Shown: positions 51,986 to 60,349, numbered from the stretch's first letter. The stretch: 64,000 nucleotides of DNA from JAOPZW01 sp963851295 (GCA_963851295.1 CAWKOS010000002.1:62001-126000), one strand, 5' to 3'. The notes: generated by a model not told the origin, from the sequence alone. Made by a program: numbers and translations.

Positions 51986-52929
51986 GCGGCCTGAAGCTGA
52001 TCACCGCCGTCGGGGACCCGCCGGTGTCCTACGCGCGCGTCGACGAGCCCACGCGCGCGCCGCTGCGCGTCGGGCTCGTCCAGCACCGCTGGCACCCCGA
52101 CCCCGACGAGCACCGCGCCGCCCTCTCGGACGGCGTCCGCCTGGCCGCCGGGGAGGGCGCCAGGCTCGTCTGCCTGCAGGAGCTCACGCTTTCGCCGTAC
52201 TTCGCGGTCACCGCCGGCGGGCCGCAGGCCGTCGGGGCGCAGCCCGAGCCGGTGCCCGACGGCCCGACGTGCGCGTTCGCGGGCGCGCTGGCGCGCGAGA
52301 CCGGCGTCCATGTCCACGCCTCGCTCTACGAGCGCGCCGACGGCGACGACGGCCTGGGCTTCAACACCGCCGTCGTCATGGCCCCCGACGGCACGCTCGC
52401 CGCGCGCACGCGCAAGCTCCACATCCCGGTGACCACCGGCTACTACGAGGACAGGTACTTCCGCCCTGGGCCGCCCGGGGAGGACGCCTTCCCCGTCGTC
52501 GAGCTCGGCGACGCGCGCTTCGGGTTCCCGACGTGCTGGGACCAGTGGTTCCCGGAGCTCGCGCGGGCGTACTCGCTGGCCGGCGCGGAGGTCATCGTCT
52601 ATCCGACCGCGATCGGCTCCGAGCCCGACCACCCGGACTTCGACACCGAGCCGCTGTGGGAGCACGTGATCATCGCCAACGGGATCGCGAACGGCACCTT
52701 CATGGTCGCGGTCAACCGGATCGGCACCGAGGATCCGCTGACCTTCTATGGGTCCTCGTTCATCTCCGACCCCTACGGACGCAAGCTCGTGCAGGCCCCG
52801 CGCGACGAGCCCGCCGTCCTCGTCGCCGACCTCGACCTCGACCAGCGCAAGGACTGGCTGGCCCTGTTCCCGTTCCTGACCACGCGCCGCCCGGACGCCT
52901 ACGGCTCGCTGGCGGCGCCGCGGGCCTGA
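51982..52929 (+). CDS. Carbon-nitrogen hydrolase, N-carbamoylputrescine amidase-like
   Basis: A 315-residue nitrilase-superfamily amidase. The catalytic triad is Glu in VCLQELTLSPYF, Lys in RKLHIP and Cys in FPTCWDQWFPE. The following AGAEVIVYPTAIGSEP and the aromatic GYYEDRYF match N-carbamoylputrescine amidases (AguB) and beta-ureidopropionases. It would release putrescine from N-carbamoylputrescine, the product of the agmatine deiminase at 38770, although the two genes lie 12 kb apart. Translationally coupled to the broken oxidase upstream. Confidence 0.85.
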   Translation: MSGLKLITAVGDPPVSYARVDEPTRAPLRVGLVQHRWHPDPDEHRAALSDGVRLAAGEGARLVCLQELTLSPYFAVTAGGPQAVGAQPEPVPDGPTCAFAGALARETGVHVHASLYERADGDDGLGFNTAVVMAPDGTLAARTRKLHIPVTTGYYEDRYFRPGPPGEDAFPVVELGDARFGFPTCWDQWFPELARAYSLAGAEVIVYPTAIGSEPDHPDFDTEPLWEHVIIANGIANGTFMVAVNRIGTEDPLTFYGSSFISDPYGRKLVQAPRDEPAVLVADLDLDQRKDWLALFPFLTTRRPDAYGSLAAPRA

Positions 52930-52935
52930 CCGCGC

Positions 52936-55134
52936 TCAGGCCGTCGGCTGGTGCAGACGGGTCGCGGCCGGGCGCAGCTCGCCGCCGGCGGCCAGCGTGC
53001 CGAGGGCCTCGACCGCGACGGCGTCGAACTGGGTCCCCGCCCGCGCCTGCGCCTCGGCGAGCGCCTCGTCGAGCGTCATCGGCGGGCTGTAGGAACGGTC
53101 GGACACCATCACGTCCCACGCGTCGGCGAGCGCCAGCAGCGAGGCGCCCTCGGGGAGCGCGTCGCCCTTGAGGGCGGCCGGATAGCCCGAGCCGTCGGGG
53201 CGCTCGTGGTGGCCGGCGATCCACGCGATCTGCTCCTCGTCGAGGACGTCGCCGACGATCCGCGCCCCGAGCATCGGGTGCTCGCGCACGACGGCGAACT
53301 CCTCCTCGTCCAGCGGGCCGTCCTTGAGCAGGATCGCGTCGGGCACGCCGATCTTGCCGACGTCGTGCAGCAGCGCCGCGTCGCGCAGCAGGGCGACGCG
53401 ATGCGGGCTCCAGCCGCGCGCGACGGCCAGCCGCGCGCTGAGCGCGGCCACGCGCTCGGAGTGCTCCTGGGTCGCCGGGTCCTTGGCGTCGATCGCGCGC
53501 GCCAGGGCGCGCAGGCCGACGAGCGCATGCGTGCGGTCGAGCTCGCGCGTGCGCTGACGCTCGTCGAGCTCGCGCACGACCGTGGGGTCGTAGAGCCAGC
53601 ACAGGTCGGGCCCGTGCTCCTTGGCCCAGAAGAGGGCGGCGTCGGCGCGACGCAGCGCCTCGTCGGCCGAGGCGGCGGCCTGGAGGTCGCACAGCCCGAC
53701 CGAGACGGTCGCGCGCAGGCGGGGGCGCAGCGGCGCCTCGGCCACGGCGCGGCGGGCGCGGTCGGCGACCAACAGCGCCTCGTGGCGGTCGCTCTCGACG
53801 AAGATGACGCCGTACTCGTCGGCGCCCATGCGCGCGAGCACGTCCTCCTCGCGCAGCGCGGCGCGCAGCCGCGCCCCGATCTCGACGAGCGCCTGGTCGG
53901 CTGCGTCGAGCCCGGCGCGGTCGTTGAGGTCGCGGAAGCCGTCGACGTCGATGAGCGCGGCGGTCAGCGGGCGGCCGTGGCGCTGGGCGCGGGCGACCTC
54001 CTCGGCTAGGCGCTCGCGGAAGGCGCGGTGGTTGGGCAGGCCGGTGAGGCCGTCGGTCGCCGCCTCGCGGTCCAGACGCGCGCGGTCCTCGGCGTTGGCC
54101 ACGGCGGTGGCGATCAGGTCGGCGAAGTCGTGCAGGCGCTCCTCGGCGCCGGGGGCGAAGTCGTGCGGTGCGCTGGCGACGACGATGAGCGCGCCCCACA
54201 GCGAGGCGCCGGTCCGCACCGGCGCGGCCAGCCGCGCGCAGTCGTAGCGGTCGTCCTCGAGCCGGTCGCGGGCGATCGCATCGCCGGTGCGCAGCCGGTC
54301 GAGCAGGCTGCCGGGGGCGACCTCGTGGACCTCCTGCTGCTCGACCGGGGCCGGCTCGTAGTGCGTCCAGCTCCCGAGCACGCCGATGTGGTCGGCGTCC
54401 TGGAAGCGCGCGATCGAGGCGCAGTCGGCGCCCAGCAGGCGGCCGGCCTCGGAGGAGACGAGGGCGAAGATCGCCGCGGGCGGCGAGCCGGCCGCGACGG
54501 CGGTCGCGACGCGCCGCAGCGAGGCCTGCTCCTCGGCGAGGCGGCGCTGCTCGGCCTCCAGCGCGCTCGCCCGGCGCGTGATCCCCGCCAGCAGCTCGCG
54601 CCCGGCGACGACGACGCCGCCGACGAGGCAGTAGATGGGGACCACGACGACGAGGTCGCGGGCGAGGTTGACGTCGGTCGCGTGGGAGTCGTAGAGCAGG
54701 GGGAGCGCGGCGACGACGCCGCAGGCCAGCCAGTAGGCGAACGCCTGGCGCGGCGGGTAGAAGAACGCCGTGTAGACGACGACGAACCACAGGTAGTCGG
54801 CGACGGGAGAGGCCGCGCCGCCGGTGGCGTGCCCGAGCACGGCGACGATGACGAGGCTGAGGATGGTCGAGACGTGCGAGACGCGCACGGGGGAGTGCGC
54901 CCAGGGGACGGCGAAGAGCATGAGCGCGCCCCAGACCACGGCGAAGGCGGCGGCGACCGCCACCTCCCACAGCGGCTCGATCTTCGAGCCGGGGAGCGGG
55001 AGGGTGAGCAGCAGCGTCACCGCGCCGCTCAGCCACAGCAGCCCGCTCACGCGGACGGCCAGCTCCAACTCGCCCGGGCTCTCCAGCCGGTCCCGGCCCC
55101 AGGACGACGACACCAAGCCTCTCAGCCGCTGCAC
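52936..55134 (-). CDS. Membrane GAF-GGDEF-HD-GYP signalling protein
   Basis: A 732-residue protein starting at GTG. About six hydrophobic segments lie in residues 30-190, then a coiled stretch, a GAF domain (SEAGRLLGADCASIARF), a GGDEF domain (DGLTGLPNHRAFRERL) whose active-site motif is MGADEY instead of GGDEF, and an HD-GYP domain (LLHDVGKIGVPDAILLKDG, HHERPDGSGYP). The intact HD-GYP points to c-di-GMP or related nucleotide breakdown. The altered GGDEF is probably a binding or inactive module. Confidence 0.88.
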   Translation of the reverse strand: MQRLRGLVSSSWGRDRLESPGELELAVRVSGLLWLSGAVTLLLTLPLPGSKIEPLWEVAVAAAFAVVWGALMLFAVPWAHSPVRVSHVSTILSLVIVAVLGHATGGAASPVADYLWFVVVYTAFFYPPRQAFAYWLACGVVAALPLLYDSHATDVNLARDLVVVVPIYCLVGGVVVAGRELLAGITRRASALEAEQRRLAEEQASLRRVATAVAAGSPPAAIFALVSSEAGRLLGADCASIARFQDADHIGVLGSWTHYEPAPVEQQEVHEVAPGSLLDRLRTGDAIARDRLEDDRYDCARLAAPVRTGASLWGALIVVASAPHDFAPGAEERLHDFADLIATAVANAEDRARLDREAATDGLTGLPNHRAFRERLAEEVARAQRHGRPLTAALIDVDGFRDLNDRAGLDAADQALVEIGARLRAALREEDVLARMGADEYGVIFVESDRHEALLVADRARRAVAEAPLRPRLRATVSVGLCDLQAAASADEALRRADAALFWAKEHGPDLCWLYDPTVVRELDERQRTRELDRTHALVGLRALARAIDAKDPATQEHSERVAALSARLAVARGWSPHRVALLRDAALLHDVGKIGVPDAILLKDGPLDEEEFAVVREHPMLGARIVGDVLDEEQIAWIAGHHERPDGSGYPAALKGDALPEGASLLALADAWDVMVSDRSYSPPMTLDEALAEAQARAGTQFDAVAVEALGTLAAGGELRPAATRLHQPTA

Positions 55135-55235
55135 CGAGACCTCCCCAAGTCGCGACGGTCGTTCGTACTGCTAACGCCAGACCTGCAACGAAGTCTGCCC
55201 CCAATACATGCGCCTGACGCAATCGGACGGATCAA
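55135..55235. other. Short gap with no recognised signal
   Basis: About 100 bases between the start of the signalling protein and the stop of the glycosylase gene, both on the minus strand. Somewhat AT-richer than its surroundings, so it probably holds the promoter of the signalling gene. Confidence 0.4.
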
Positions 55236-55988
55236 TCAGCGTTGCTCAGCGGGGCACCAGAAGGTGGTGCGCCCGCCGATCCGGGCGGTCTGCATCTCCG
55301 CGCCGCAGCGCGGGCAGGACGCTCCGCGCCGGCGCGCGGCGATCACGTCGCCCGTGTGGGCGCCGCCGCGGCGCAGCGCCGAGCGCATCGCCGCGCGGAC
55401 CTCGCGGCGCAGGCGGTCGAGCTCCTCGGTGCTCAGCTCGCCGGCCGGGCGGCGCGGGTGCAGGCGCGCGCGCCAGAGGATCTCGTCGGCCAGCAGGTTG
55501 CCGATCCCGGCGACGACGGCCTGGTCCATGAGCCGCGCCTTGATCGGCGCGCTCCCGCGCCCGACGCGCGCGCGGAACTCGTCGCGCCCGACCTCGGCGG
55601 CGTCGGGCCCCAGCGCCTCGACATCGGGCTCCAGGCGCGCGCGGCCCAGGCGGCGCTTGTCGCGCAGCGCGAGCATGCCGCCGTCCTCGAAGTGCAGGAC
55701 GAAGCGGTCCCAGCCGCGCGGCGCGGGCTCCTCGTCGACGACGATCCGCCCGGCCATCCCGAGGTGCAGCCCGAGCACGGGGCCGCCGTCGGAGGTCTCG
55801 ACCCACATCGACTTGCCGCGCCGGTGGGCGGCGGTCAGCTCGCGTCCGACCAGGGCGTCGGCAATCTCGCCCGGCGCGTGCGGGCGCGAGACGTAGGTGT
55901 CGCCGTCGTCGACGGCGGCGATGCAGCGGTGCAGGCCCTCGCGCTCGATGGTCTGGCGCGCGCGCTCGGCCTCGGGCAGCTCGGGCAC
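55236..55988 (-). CDS. Fpg/Nei-family DNA glycosylase
   Basis: A 250-residue base-excision repair glycosylase/AP lyase. The N-terminus MPELPEAE gives the catalytic Pro and Glu after Met removal. LHLGMAGRI and the helix-two-turn-helix segment VVAGIGNLLADEILWRARLHP follow. The C-terminal zinc finger reads CPRCG ... FWCPAEQR, so the fourth Cys is replaced. The start is GTG. Whether it acts on oxidised purines or pyrimidines cannot be decided. Confidence 0.88.
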   Translation of the reverse strand: MPELPEAERARQTIEREGLHRCIAAVDDGDTYVSRPHAPGEIADALVGRELTAAHRRGKSMWVETSDGGPVLGLHLGMAGRIVVDEEPAPRGWDRFVLHFEDGGMLALRDKRRLGRARLEPDVEALGPDAAEVGRDEFRARVGRGSAPIKARLMDQAVVAGIGNLLADEILWRARLHPRRPAGELSTEELDRLRREVRAAMRSALRRGGAHTGDVIAARRRGASCPRCGAEMQTARIGGRTTFWCPAEQR

Positions 55989-56013
55989 ACGGGCAGTGTG
56001 CCTCAGGCGGGCG

Positions 56014-56274
56014 TCAGGCGGACGGCTGGAGCGCGGCGCCCTGGTCGTAGAGCTTGAGGACGCGGACCGCGCCGGCGGGCGCGGCGTCCAGGCACAGCCC
56101 GCAGAGCACGCACTCGTCGAGGTTCTCCTCGACGAGCATCAGGTGGCCGGGTGGGCGGGATGACGTTCCGTAGATGTCGACGGGGCAGACCTCCGCGAGC
56201 TTGTGCGCGACCGCCGCGTCGGTGGAGGCGGCGTCGTCGACCTCGACGGCGATGAAGATCCCGTCGCTTCTCAC
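56014..56274 (-). CDS. Ferredoxin-like small protein coupled to the CoA ligase
   Basis: An 86-residue protein with VCPVDIYGT and CVLCGLCLDAAPAGAVRVLKLYD. The cluster spacing resembles half of a bacterial ferredoxin, C-x2-C-x2-C, but the fourth Cys-Pro position reads AAP, so a single, perhaps incomplete, Fe-S site is expected. The GTG start overlaps the SucD-like stop (GTGA). Third gene of the sucC-sucD-like operon, so it probably works with that complex or on a linked redox step. Confidence 0.75.
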   Translation of the reverse strand: MRSDGIFIAVEVDDAASTDAAVAHKLAEVCPVDIYGTSSRPPGHLMLVEENLDECVLCGLCLDAAPAGAVRVLKLYDQGAALQPSA

Positions 56275-57194
56275 GCCGCGCTCCTCTCAGCGAGCTTCGT
56301 GCGCATCGTCGCCGGGATGTCCTCGATGCGCTCGGCCACCACGATCCCGGCGTCGGCCAGGCGCGCGATCTTCTCGCCCGCCGTGTCCTCCTTGCCCTCG
56401 ACGATCGTCCCGGCGTGGCCGAAGCTCATGCCCGGCATCTCGTCCATGAAGCGCCCGGCCATGAAGGCGACGATCGGCAGGCGCGAGTCGTTCTCGGTCA
56501 CCCAGCGCGCGAGCTCGGCCTCCATCCGCCCGCCCGGCTCGGTGTAGATGACGATGCCCTCGGTCTGCTCGTCGGCCTCGAAGAGCGGCATGAGCTCGGC
56601 GTAGCTCGAGCCGATGATCGCGTCGCCGCCGATCGAGACGGCGGTCGACTGGCCCAGGCCGGCGGCGCTCAGCGTGGAGGACATCTCGGTCGTCATGCCG
56701 CCGGAGCGGGAGATGACGCCGATCGGGCCACGCGTGTAGGCCTGGCGCGCGTTCTTCGCCGGGCCGCCGATGCCGCCCATCTTGATGACGTCGGGGACGA
56801 TGATCCCCAGGCAGTTGGGGCCGATGATGCGCGCGCCGCGCAGGGCGGCGAGCTCGACCATCTCGGCGACGTCGCGGCGCGGGATGCGCTCGGTGACGAT
56901 CACGACGAGCTTGACGCCGTTCTCGATCGCCTCGAACACGGCGTCCTTGGTGAACGCGGGGGGGACGGTGACGACCGAGCCGTCGATCGGGCGCCCGTGA
57001 TGGGCGACGGCCTGGTCGACGGTGTCGAAGACCGGGACGCCGTGGACGTCGCGGCCCTTGCGCCCCGGCGTCACGCCGCCGACGACCTGTGCGCCCTTGC
57101 CGTAGTCCAGGCACTCGCGCGTGAGGTTGACCGCCTCGCGCCCGGTGATGCCCTGGACGATGAAGGTGGTGGTCTCGTCGATGAGGATGCTCAT
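56271..57194 (-). CDS. Succinyl-CoA synthetase alpha-like subunit (possible malate-CoA ligase)
   Basis: A 307-residue CoA ligase alpha subunit. It has TTFIVQGITGREA (CoA-binding start), GGVTPGRKGRDVHGVPVF, GARIIGPNCLGI and the phosphohistidine segment MSFGHAGTIVEGKEDTAGEK. It would form a CoA thioester from a dicarboxylic acid with NTP, through phosphohistidine. The ATG overlaps the beta subunit stop (ATGA). The sequence differs from textbook SucD (IGGDAIIGSSY loop), and the operator shared with malyl-CoA lyase raises malate as a possible substrate. Confidence 0.8.
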   Translation of the reverse strand: MSILIDETTTFIVQGITGREAVNLTRECLDYGKGAQVVGGVTPGRKGRDVHGVPVFDTVDQAVAHHGRPIDGSVVTVPPAFTKDAVFEAIENGVKLVVIVTERIPRRDVAEMVELAALRGARIIGPNCLGIIVPDVIKMGGIGGPAKNARQAYTRGPIGVISRSGGMTTEMSSTLSAAGLGQSTAVSIGGDAIIGSSYAELMPLFEADEQTEGIVIYTEPGGRMEAELARWVTENDSRLPIVAFMAGRFMDEMPGMSFGHAGTIVEGKEDTAGEKIARLADAGIVVAERIEDIPATMRTKLAERSAA

Positions 57195-58390
57195 GCGGCG
57201 CCCTTCACGGCTAGTCTCGCCGCCTCGTTGAGGGAGGTCGAGCGGTCGGCGTAGCGCACGCCGTAGCGCTCGAGGATCTTGAAGCCCTCCTCCTCCCACG
57301 CGCCGGGGATGCGGAAGATCGAGATCTTCTCGGCGGGGTCGTAGCCGAGCTCCAGGCATGCCTTGATGACGCCGCGGGCGACGATGTCGACCCGCGTGTT
57401 GGAGACGATCGACATCATCACGGCGATCTTGTCGACCCCGGGCTTCTCGAGCACGAGCTTGGCCAGCCCGCACGCCTTGCGCACGCTCGGGTTGCCGCCG
57501 ATCTCGCAGTAGTTGGCCGGCCGGCCGCCGTGGGCGCGGACGGCGTCGAAGAGCGTCAGCGAGCCGCCGCCGGCGCCGATGACCAGCCCGAGGTCGCCGT
57601 CGAACTCGGTGACGTTGCCGGCCACGCCGCGGTGGTCCATCGAGTCGACGGCCTCGCCGGCGAGCTCGAACGCCGTCGCCTCGCGCGCCTGGCGCGTCTC
57701 GTCCTGGCCGACGCCGAGCTCGTCGAGGAGCTGCGCCTGGCGCGGGCGCGCCTCGTTCTCCATCTCCATGTGCGCGTCGAGGGCGACGAACGAGCCGTCC
57801 TCGAGCTCGCCGAGCGGGTTGATCTCCGCCAGGGTCATGTCGCGCTCGACGAAGAGCCGCGCCAGCGCGGTGAGGATCGGCACGAGCCGGTTGAGCCGGC
57901 GGCCGGTGACCCCGACCGAGGCGATGACCTCCTTGGCCTGGTAGTCGCTCAGCGGCAGGATGTTCGAGAAGTGCCCGCGGCCGACGTGGTCGGGGTGGGT
58001 CTCGGCGACCTCCTCGATGTCGATCCCGCCCATGTCGCTGAAGAGCATCACGGGCTGCTTGCGGATGCCATCCCACACGACGCCGGCGTAGAACTCCTGC
58101 TCCACGCTGGCCTTGGGGTCGACCAGCACGCCGCGCGGGGCGTGGCCGTTGATCTCCAGCCCCAGGACGTACTCGGCCTTCTCGGCCGCCTCGTCGGGTG
58201 TGTCGGCGAACTGCACGCCGCCGGCCTTCATCCGCCCGCCGGTCAGGACCTGCGACTTGATGACGACCGGCTCGCCGATGCGCACGGCAATCTCGCGCGC
58301 CTCCTGTGCCGTCGTCGCGAAGCCGAAGTCGGTCACGGGGATGCCCGCGCGCTTGACGATCTCGCGGGCCTCGTACTCGAAGAACCTCAT
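57191..58390 (-). CDS. Succinyl-CoA synthetase beta-like subunit (possible malate-CoA ligase)
   Basis: A 399-residue ATP-grasp subunit: RFFEYEAREIVKRAGIPV at the start, PVVIKSQVLTGGRMKAGGVQ (nucleotide binding), MTLAEINPLGELEDG (Mg site) and the ligase part YCEIGGNPS ... MMSIVSNTRVDIVARGVIK. I chose ATG 58390 over the TTG at 58402, because the latter would place the start inside the promoter. First gene of the operon. The operator-like palindrome 58413-58428 lies directly upstream. Confidence 0.82.
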   Translation of the reverse strand: MRFFEYEAREIVKRAGIPVTDFGFATTAQEAREIAVRIGEPVVIKSQVLTGGRMKAGGVQFADTPDEAAEKAEYVLGLEINGHAPRGVLVDPKASVEQEFYAGVVWDGIRKQPVMLFSDMGGIDIEEVAETHPDHVGRGHFSNILPLSDYQAKEVIASVGVTGRRLNRLVPILTALARLFVERDMTLAEINPLGELEDGSFVALDAHMEMENEARPRQAQLLDELGVGQDETRQAREATAFELAGEAVDSMDHRGVAGNVTEFDGDLGLVIGAGGGSLTLFDAVRAHGGRPANYCEIGGNPSVRKACGLAKLVLEKPGVDKIAVMMSIVSNTRVDIVARGVIKACLELGYDPAEKISIFRIPGAWEEEGFKILERYGVRYADRSTSLNEAARLAVKGAA

Positions 58391-58401
58391 GAGGGACCGC
58401 A

Positions 58402-58407
58402 ACCCTA
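58402..58407 (-). promoter_or_regulatory. -10-like hexamer TAGGGT for the CoA-ligase operon
   Basis: On the minus strand TAGGGT ends 11 bases before the ATG at 58390 and starts 5 bases from the operator-like palindrome, so repressor binding would block the promoter. Confidence 0.4.
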
Positions 58408-58412
58408 GTCGA

Positions 58413-58428
58413 TTGACTGCTCAGTCAA
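58413..58428. promoter_or_regulatory. Operator-like palindrome TTGACT-GCTC-AGTCAA
   Basis: Perfect 6-bp arms with a 4-base centre, upstream of the CoA-ligase operon on the minus strand and of the antitoxin gene on the plus strand. Same half sites as at 7522-7537 and 61429-61444. Confidence 0.7.
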
Positions 58429-58465
58429 CGCCGGCGGGGCTCGGGCGTCCGGCCGGGACGGGTGC

Positions 58466-58471
58466 TACGGT
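58466..58471 (+). promoter_or_regulatory. -10-like hexamer TACGGT for the toxin-antitoxin pair
   Basis: TACGGT ends 8 bases before the ATG at 58480; no ribosome-binding site. Confidence 0.45.
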
Positions 58472-58479
58472 GTAGCCCT

Positions 58480-58734
58480 ATGGCTACGGATATCCCGCAG
58501 CGCCAGCTCCGCAACAACACCGCCGATCTCCTGCGCCGGGTCGAGGCCGGCGAGCGCCTGCGCATCACCGTCCACGGGCATCCCGTCGCGGAGCTCGTGC
58601 CGGTCGATCGGGCCGGGCCGTTCGTGCCCTTCGACGAGGTCGTACGCGAGCTGCGCGGGCTCATGCGGGACGACGACCGCCTCGACGACGAGCTGCGCGA
58701 GCTCGACGCGCCGCCCCGCGACCCGTTCTCGTGA
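58480..58734 (+). CDS. vapB: Phd/YefM-type antitoxin
   Basis: An 84-residue antitoxin (IPQRQLRNNTADLLRRVEAGERLRITVHGHPVAELVPV, in segments) of the Phd/YefM family: an N-terminal DNA-binding fold and an acidic C-terminal toxin-binding tail (DDDRLDDELRELDAP). It would neutralise the PIN toxin encoded next, with which it shares a GTGA overlap, and repress its own promoter. Confidence 0.88.
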   Translation: MATDIPQRQLRNNTADLLRRVEAGERLRITVHGHPVAELVPVDRAGPFVPFDEVVRELRGLMRDDDRLDDELRELDAPPRDPFS

Positions 58735-59120
58735 GGCGCGCCCTCCTCGACACGTCCTTCGTGATCGCGCTCGCCCGCGGCGAGGAGATCGCGATCGACG
58801 AACCGCCCGCCGAGGCCGCGATCTCGGCCGTCACGCTCTGCGGCCTTCACCACGGCGTCCTGATCGCCGGCGACGAGCAACGTGCGGGGCGGCTCGCGAC
58901 GCTCGCGTACGCAGAGCGGCGCTTCGTCGTGCTCCCCGTCGACGCGCGCATCGCCCCGCACTACGGCCGCCTGCTCGCCGACACGAGGCGTGCCGGCAGG
59001 CGCCGCCTCGCGACCGCCGACGCGCTGATCGCCGCGACGGCCGCGGCATACGACCTCACCCTGCTGACGCGCGATCGGGACTTGGCCGACCTGGATGGCG
59101 TCGACATCGCCGTGGTGTGA
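58731..59120 (+). CDS. vapC: PIN-domain toxin (VapC-like ribonuclease)
   Basis: A 129-residue PIN-domain protein. The acidic active-site residues are visible at LLDTSFVIALARG (first Asp), a Glu in the PPAEAAISAVTLCGL region, ATADALIAATA and LLTRDRDLADLDG. The expected action is Mg-dependent RNA cleavage. GTG start coupled to the antitoxin stop. The RNA target is unknown. Confidence 0.9.
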   Translation: MRRALLDTSFVIALARGEEIAIDEPPAEAAISAVTLCGLHHGVLIAGDEQRAGRLATLAYAERRFVVLPVDARIAPHYGRLLADTRRAGRRRLATADALIAATAAAYDLTLLTRDRDLADLDGVDIAVV

Positions 59121-59127
59121 TCGGCGC

Positions 59128-60282
59128 TCAGGCGGCGACGACGTCCAGGCGCGCGACGCCGCGGGTGTTGTGGGTCGCGAGGCGCTCGAGTGGGCCGTCG
59201 AGCCGGTAGGAGGGCATCGCGCGCAGGACCTCCTCGAGCACGATCCGGCCCTGCAGGCGGGCCAGGGGCGCGCCGAGGCAGTGATGGATGCCCTCCCCGA
59301 AGGCCAGGTTGCGGCGGACCTCGCGCGTCACGTCGAGCTCGTCGGGGCGCTCCCAGCGGCGCTCGTCGCGGTTGGCGGCGCCCCACAGCAGCGCGACCGC
59401 GTCGCCGGCGGGGATCGTCGTCCCGTGCAGGTCGGCCTCGGCGCTCGCCGTGCGCACCTGGTACTGGACGGGCGACTCGAAGCGCAGCAGCTCGTCGACC
59501 GCGGCCGGCAGCCGGCGGGGCTCGCCGGCGAGCAGCGCCCGCTGATCGGGGTGCTCCGCGAGGACGGCGAGGGCGTTGCCGATGAAGTCGGCGACCGTCT
59601 CGGTCCCGGCGATGTAGAGCAGGATGCACAGGCCGGCGATCTCGCGTGACTCGAGCTCGCCGCGCGACTGTCCCTGCACGACGTCGGACAGCAGGTCGTC
59701 GCGGGCCGCGCGGCGGCGCTCGGCGACGTGGGCGTCGAAGTAGGCCCGCAGGTCATCCGCCGCGGCCCGTGCCGTGGACGGCAGTCGGTCCTCGCCCGGG
59801 ACGCGTGCGATCGCGGCGCGCAGCCAGCCGCGCAGCACCGGCTCGTCCTCGACGGGAAGGCCGAGCAGGCGCGAGATCGTGCGCACCGGGATCGCCCAGG
59901 CGAGCGCCGCGGCCGCGTCGAAGCCCCCGGCACGACGCGCCTGCTCGAGCGCCGCGCTCACGTCGCCCCGGATCGCCGGCTCCATCGCCGCGACGCCGGC
60001 GGGCGTAAAGCGCCCGCGCACGATGCGCCGCAGCCGGTCGTGGTCCGGCGGATCGGCCGCGATGAAGTTCCCGGGCCCGGTCAGCGACAGGGTGTCGTCG
60101 AGGTTGACGCCCGCGGCGCTCGACCACTGCGCCCACTCGCGCGCCGCGCGCTGGACGTCGTCGAACCGGCTCAGCGCCCAGAACCCGCGCTCCTCGTTGC
60201 GGTACACGGGCCGCTCCGCGCGCAGCACCCGGTAGACGGGGTAGGGGTCCTCCTGCGCGAGGGGGTCGAACGCGGCGAGCAT
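59128..60282 (-). CDS. Cytochrome P450
   Basis: A 384-residue soluble bacterial P450. It has the I-helix LLYIAGTETVADFIG, the K-helix ELLRFESPV (ExxR) and the heme-binding loop LAFGEGIHHCLGAPLAR with the Cys ligand. I chose the ATG at 60282; the TTG at 60297 would fall in the left arm of the palindrome upstream. No ferredoxin or reductase is adjacent. Convergent with the PIN toxin. Substrate unknown. Confidence 0.93.
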   Translation of the reverse strand: MLAAFDPLAQEDPYPVYRVLRAERPVYRNEERGFWALSRFDDVQRAAREWAQWSSAAGVNLDDTLSLTGPGNFIAADPPDHDRLRRIVRGRFTPAGVAAMEPAIRGDVSAALEQARRAGGFDAAAALAWAIPVRTISRLLGLPVEDEPVLRGWLRAAIARVPGEDRLPSTARAAADDLRAYFDAHVAERRRAARDDLLSDVVQGQSRGELESREIAGLCILLYIAGTETVADFIGNALAVLAEHPDQRALLAGEPRRLPAAVDELLRFESPVQYQVRTASAEADLHGTTIPAGDAVALLWGAANRDERRWERPDELDVTREVRRNLAFGEGIHHCLGAPLARLQGRIVLEEVLRAMPSYRLDGPLERLATHNTRGVARLDVVAA

Positions 60283-60285
60283 CCG

Positions 60286-60312
60286 CCAGACATCCAATCA
60301 CCGGATGTCTGG
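60286..60312. promoter_or_regulatory. Perfect palindrome CCAGACATCC-N7-GGATGTCTGG upstream of the P450
   Basis: Two exact 10-bp arms separated by AATCACC, ending 3 bases before the chosen P450 start. The position and symmetry are those of an operator for a dimeric repressor. No regulator gene lies next to it. Confidence 0.65.
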
Positions 60313-60349
60313 GCGACGCCAGGATCAATCGTGTCCGCGGCGCGCGCCG

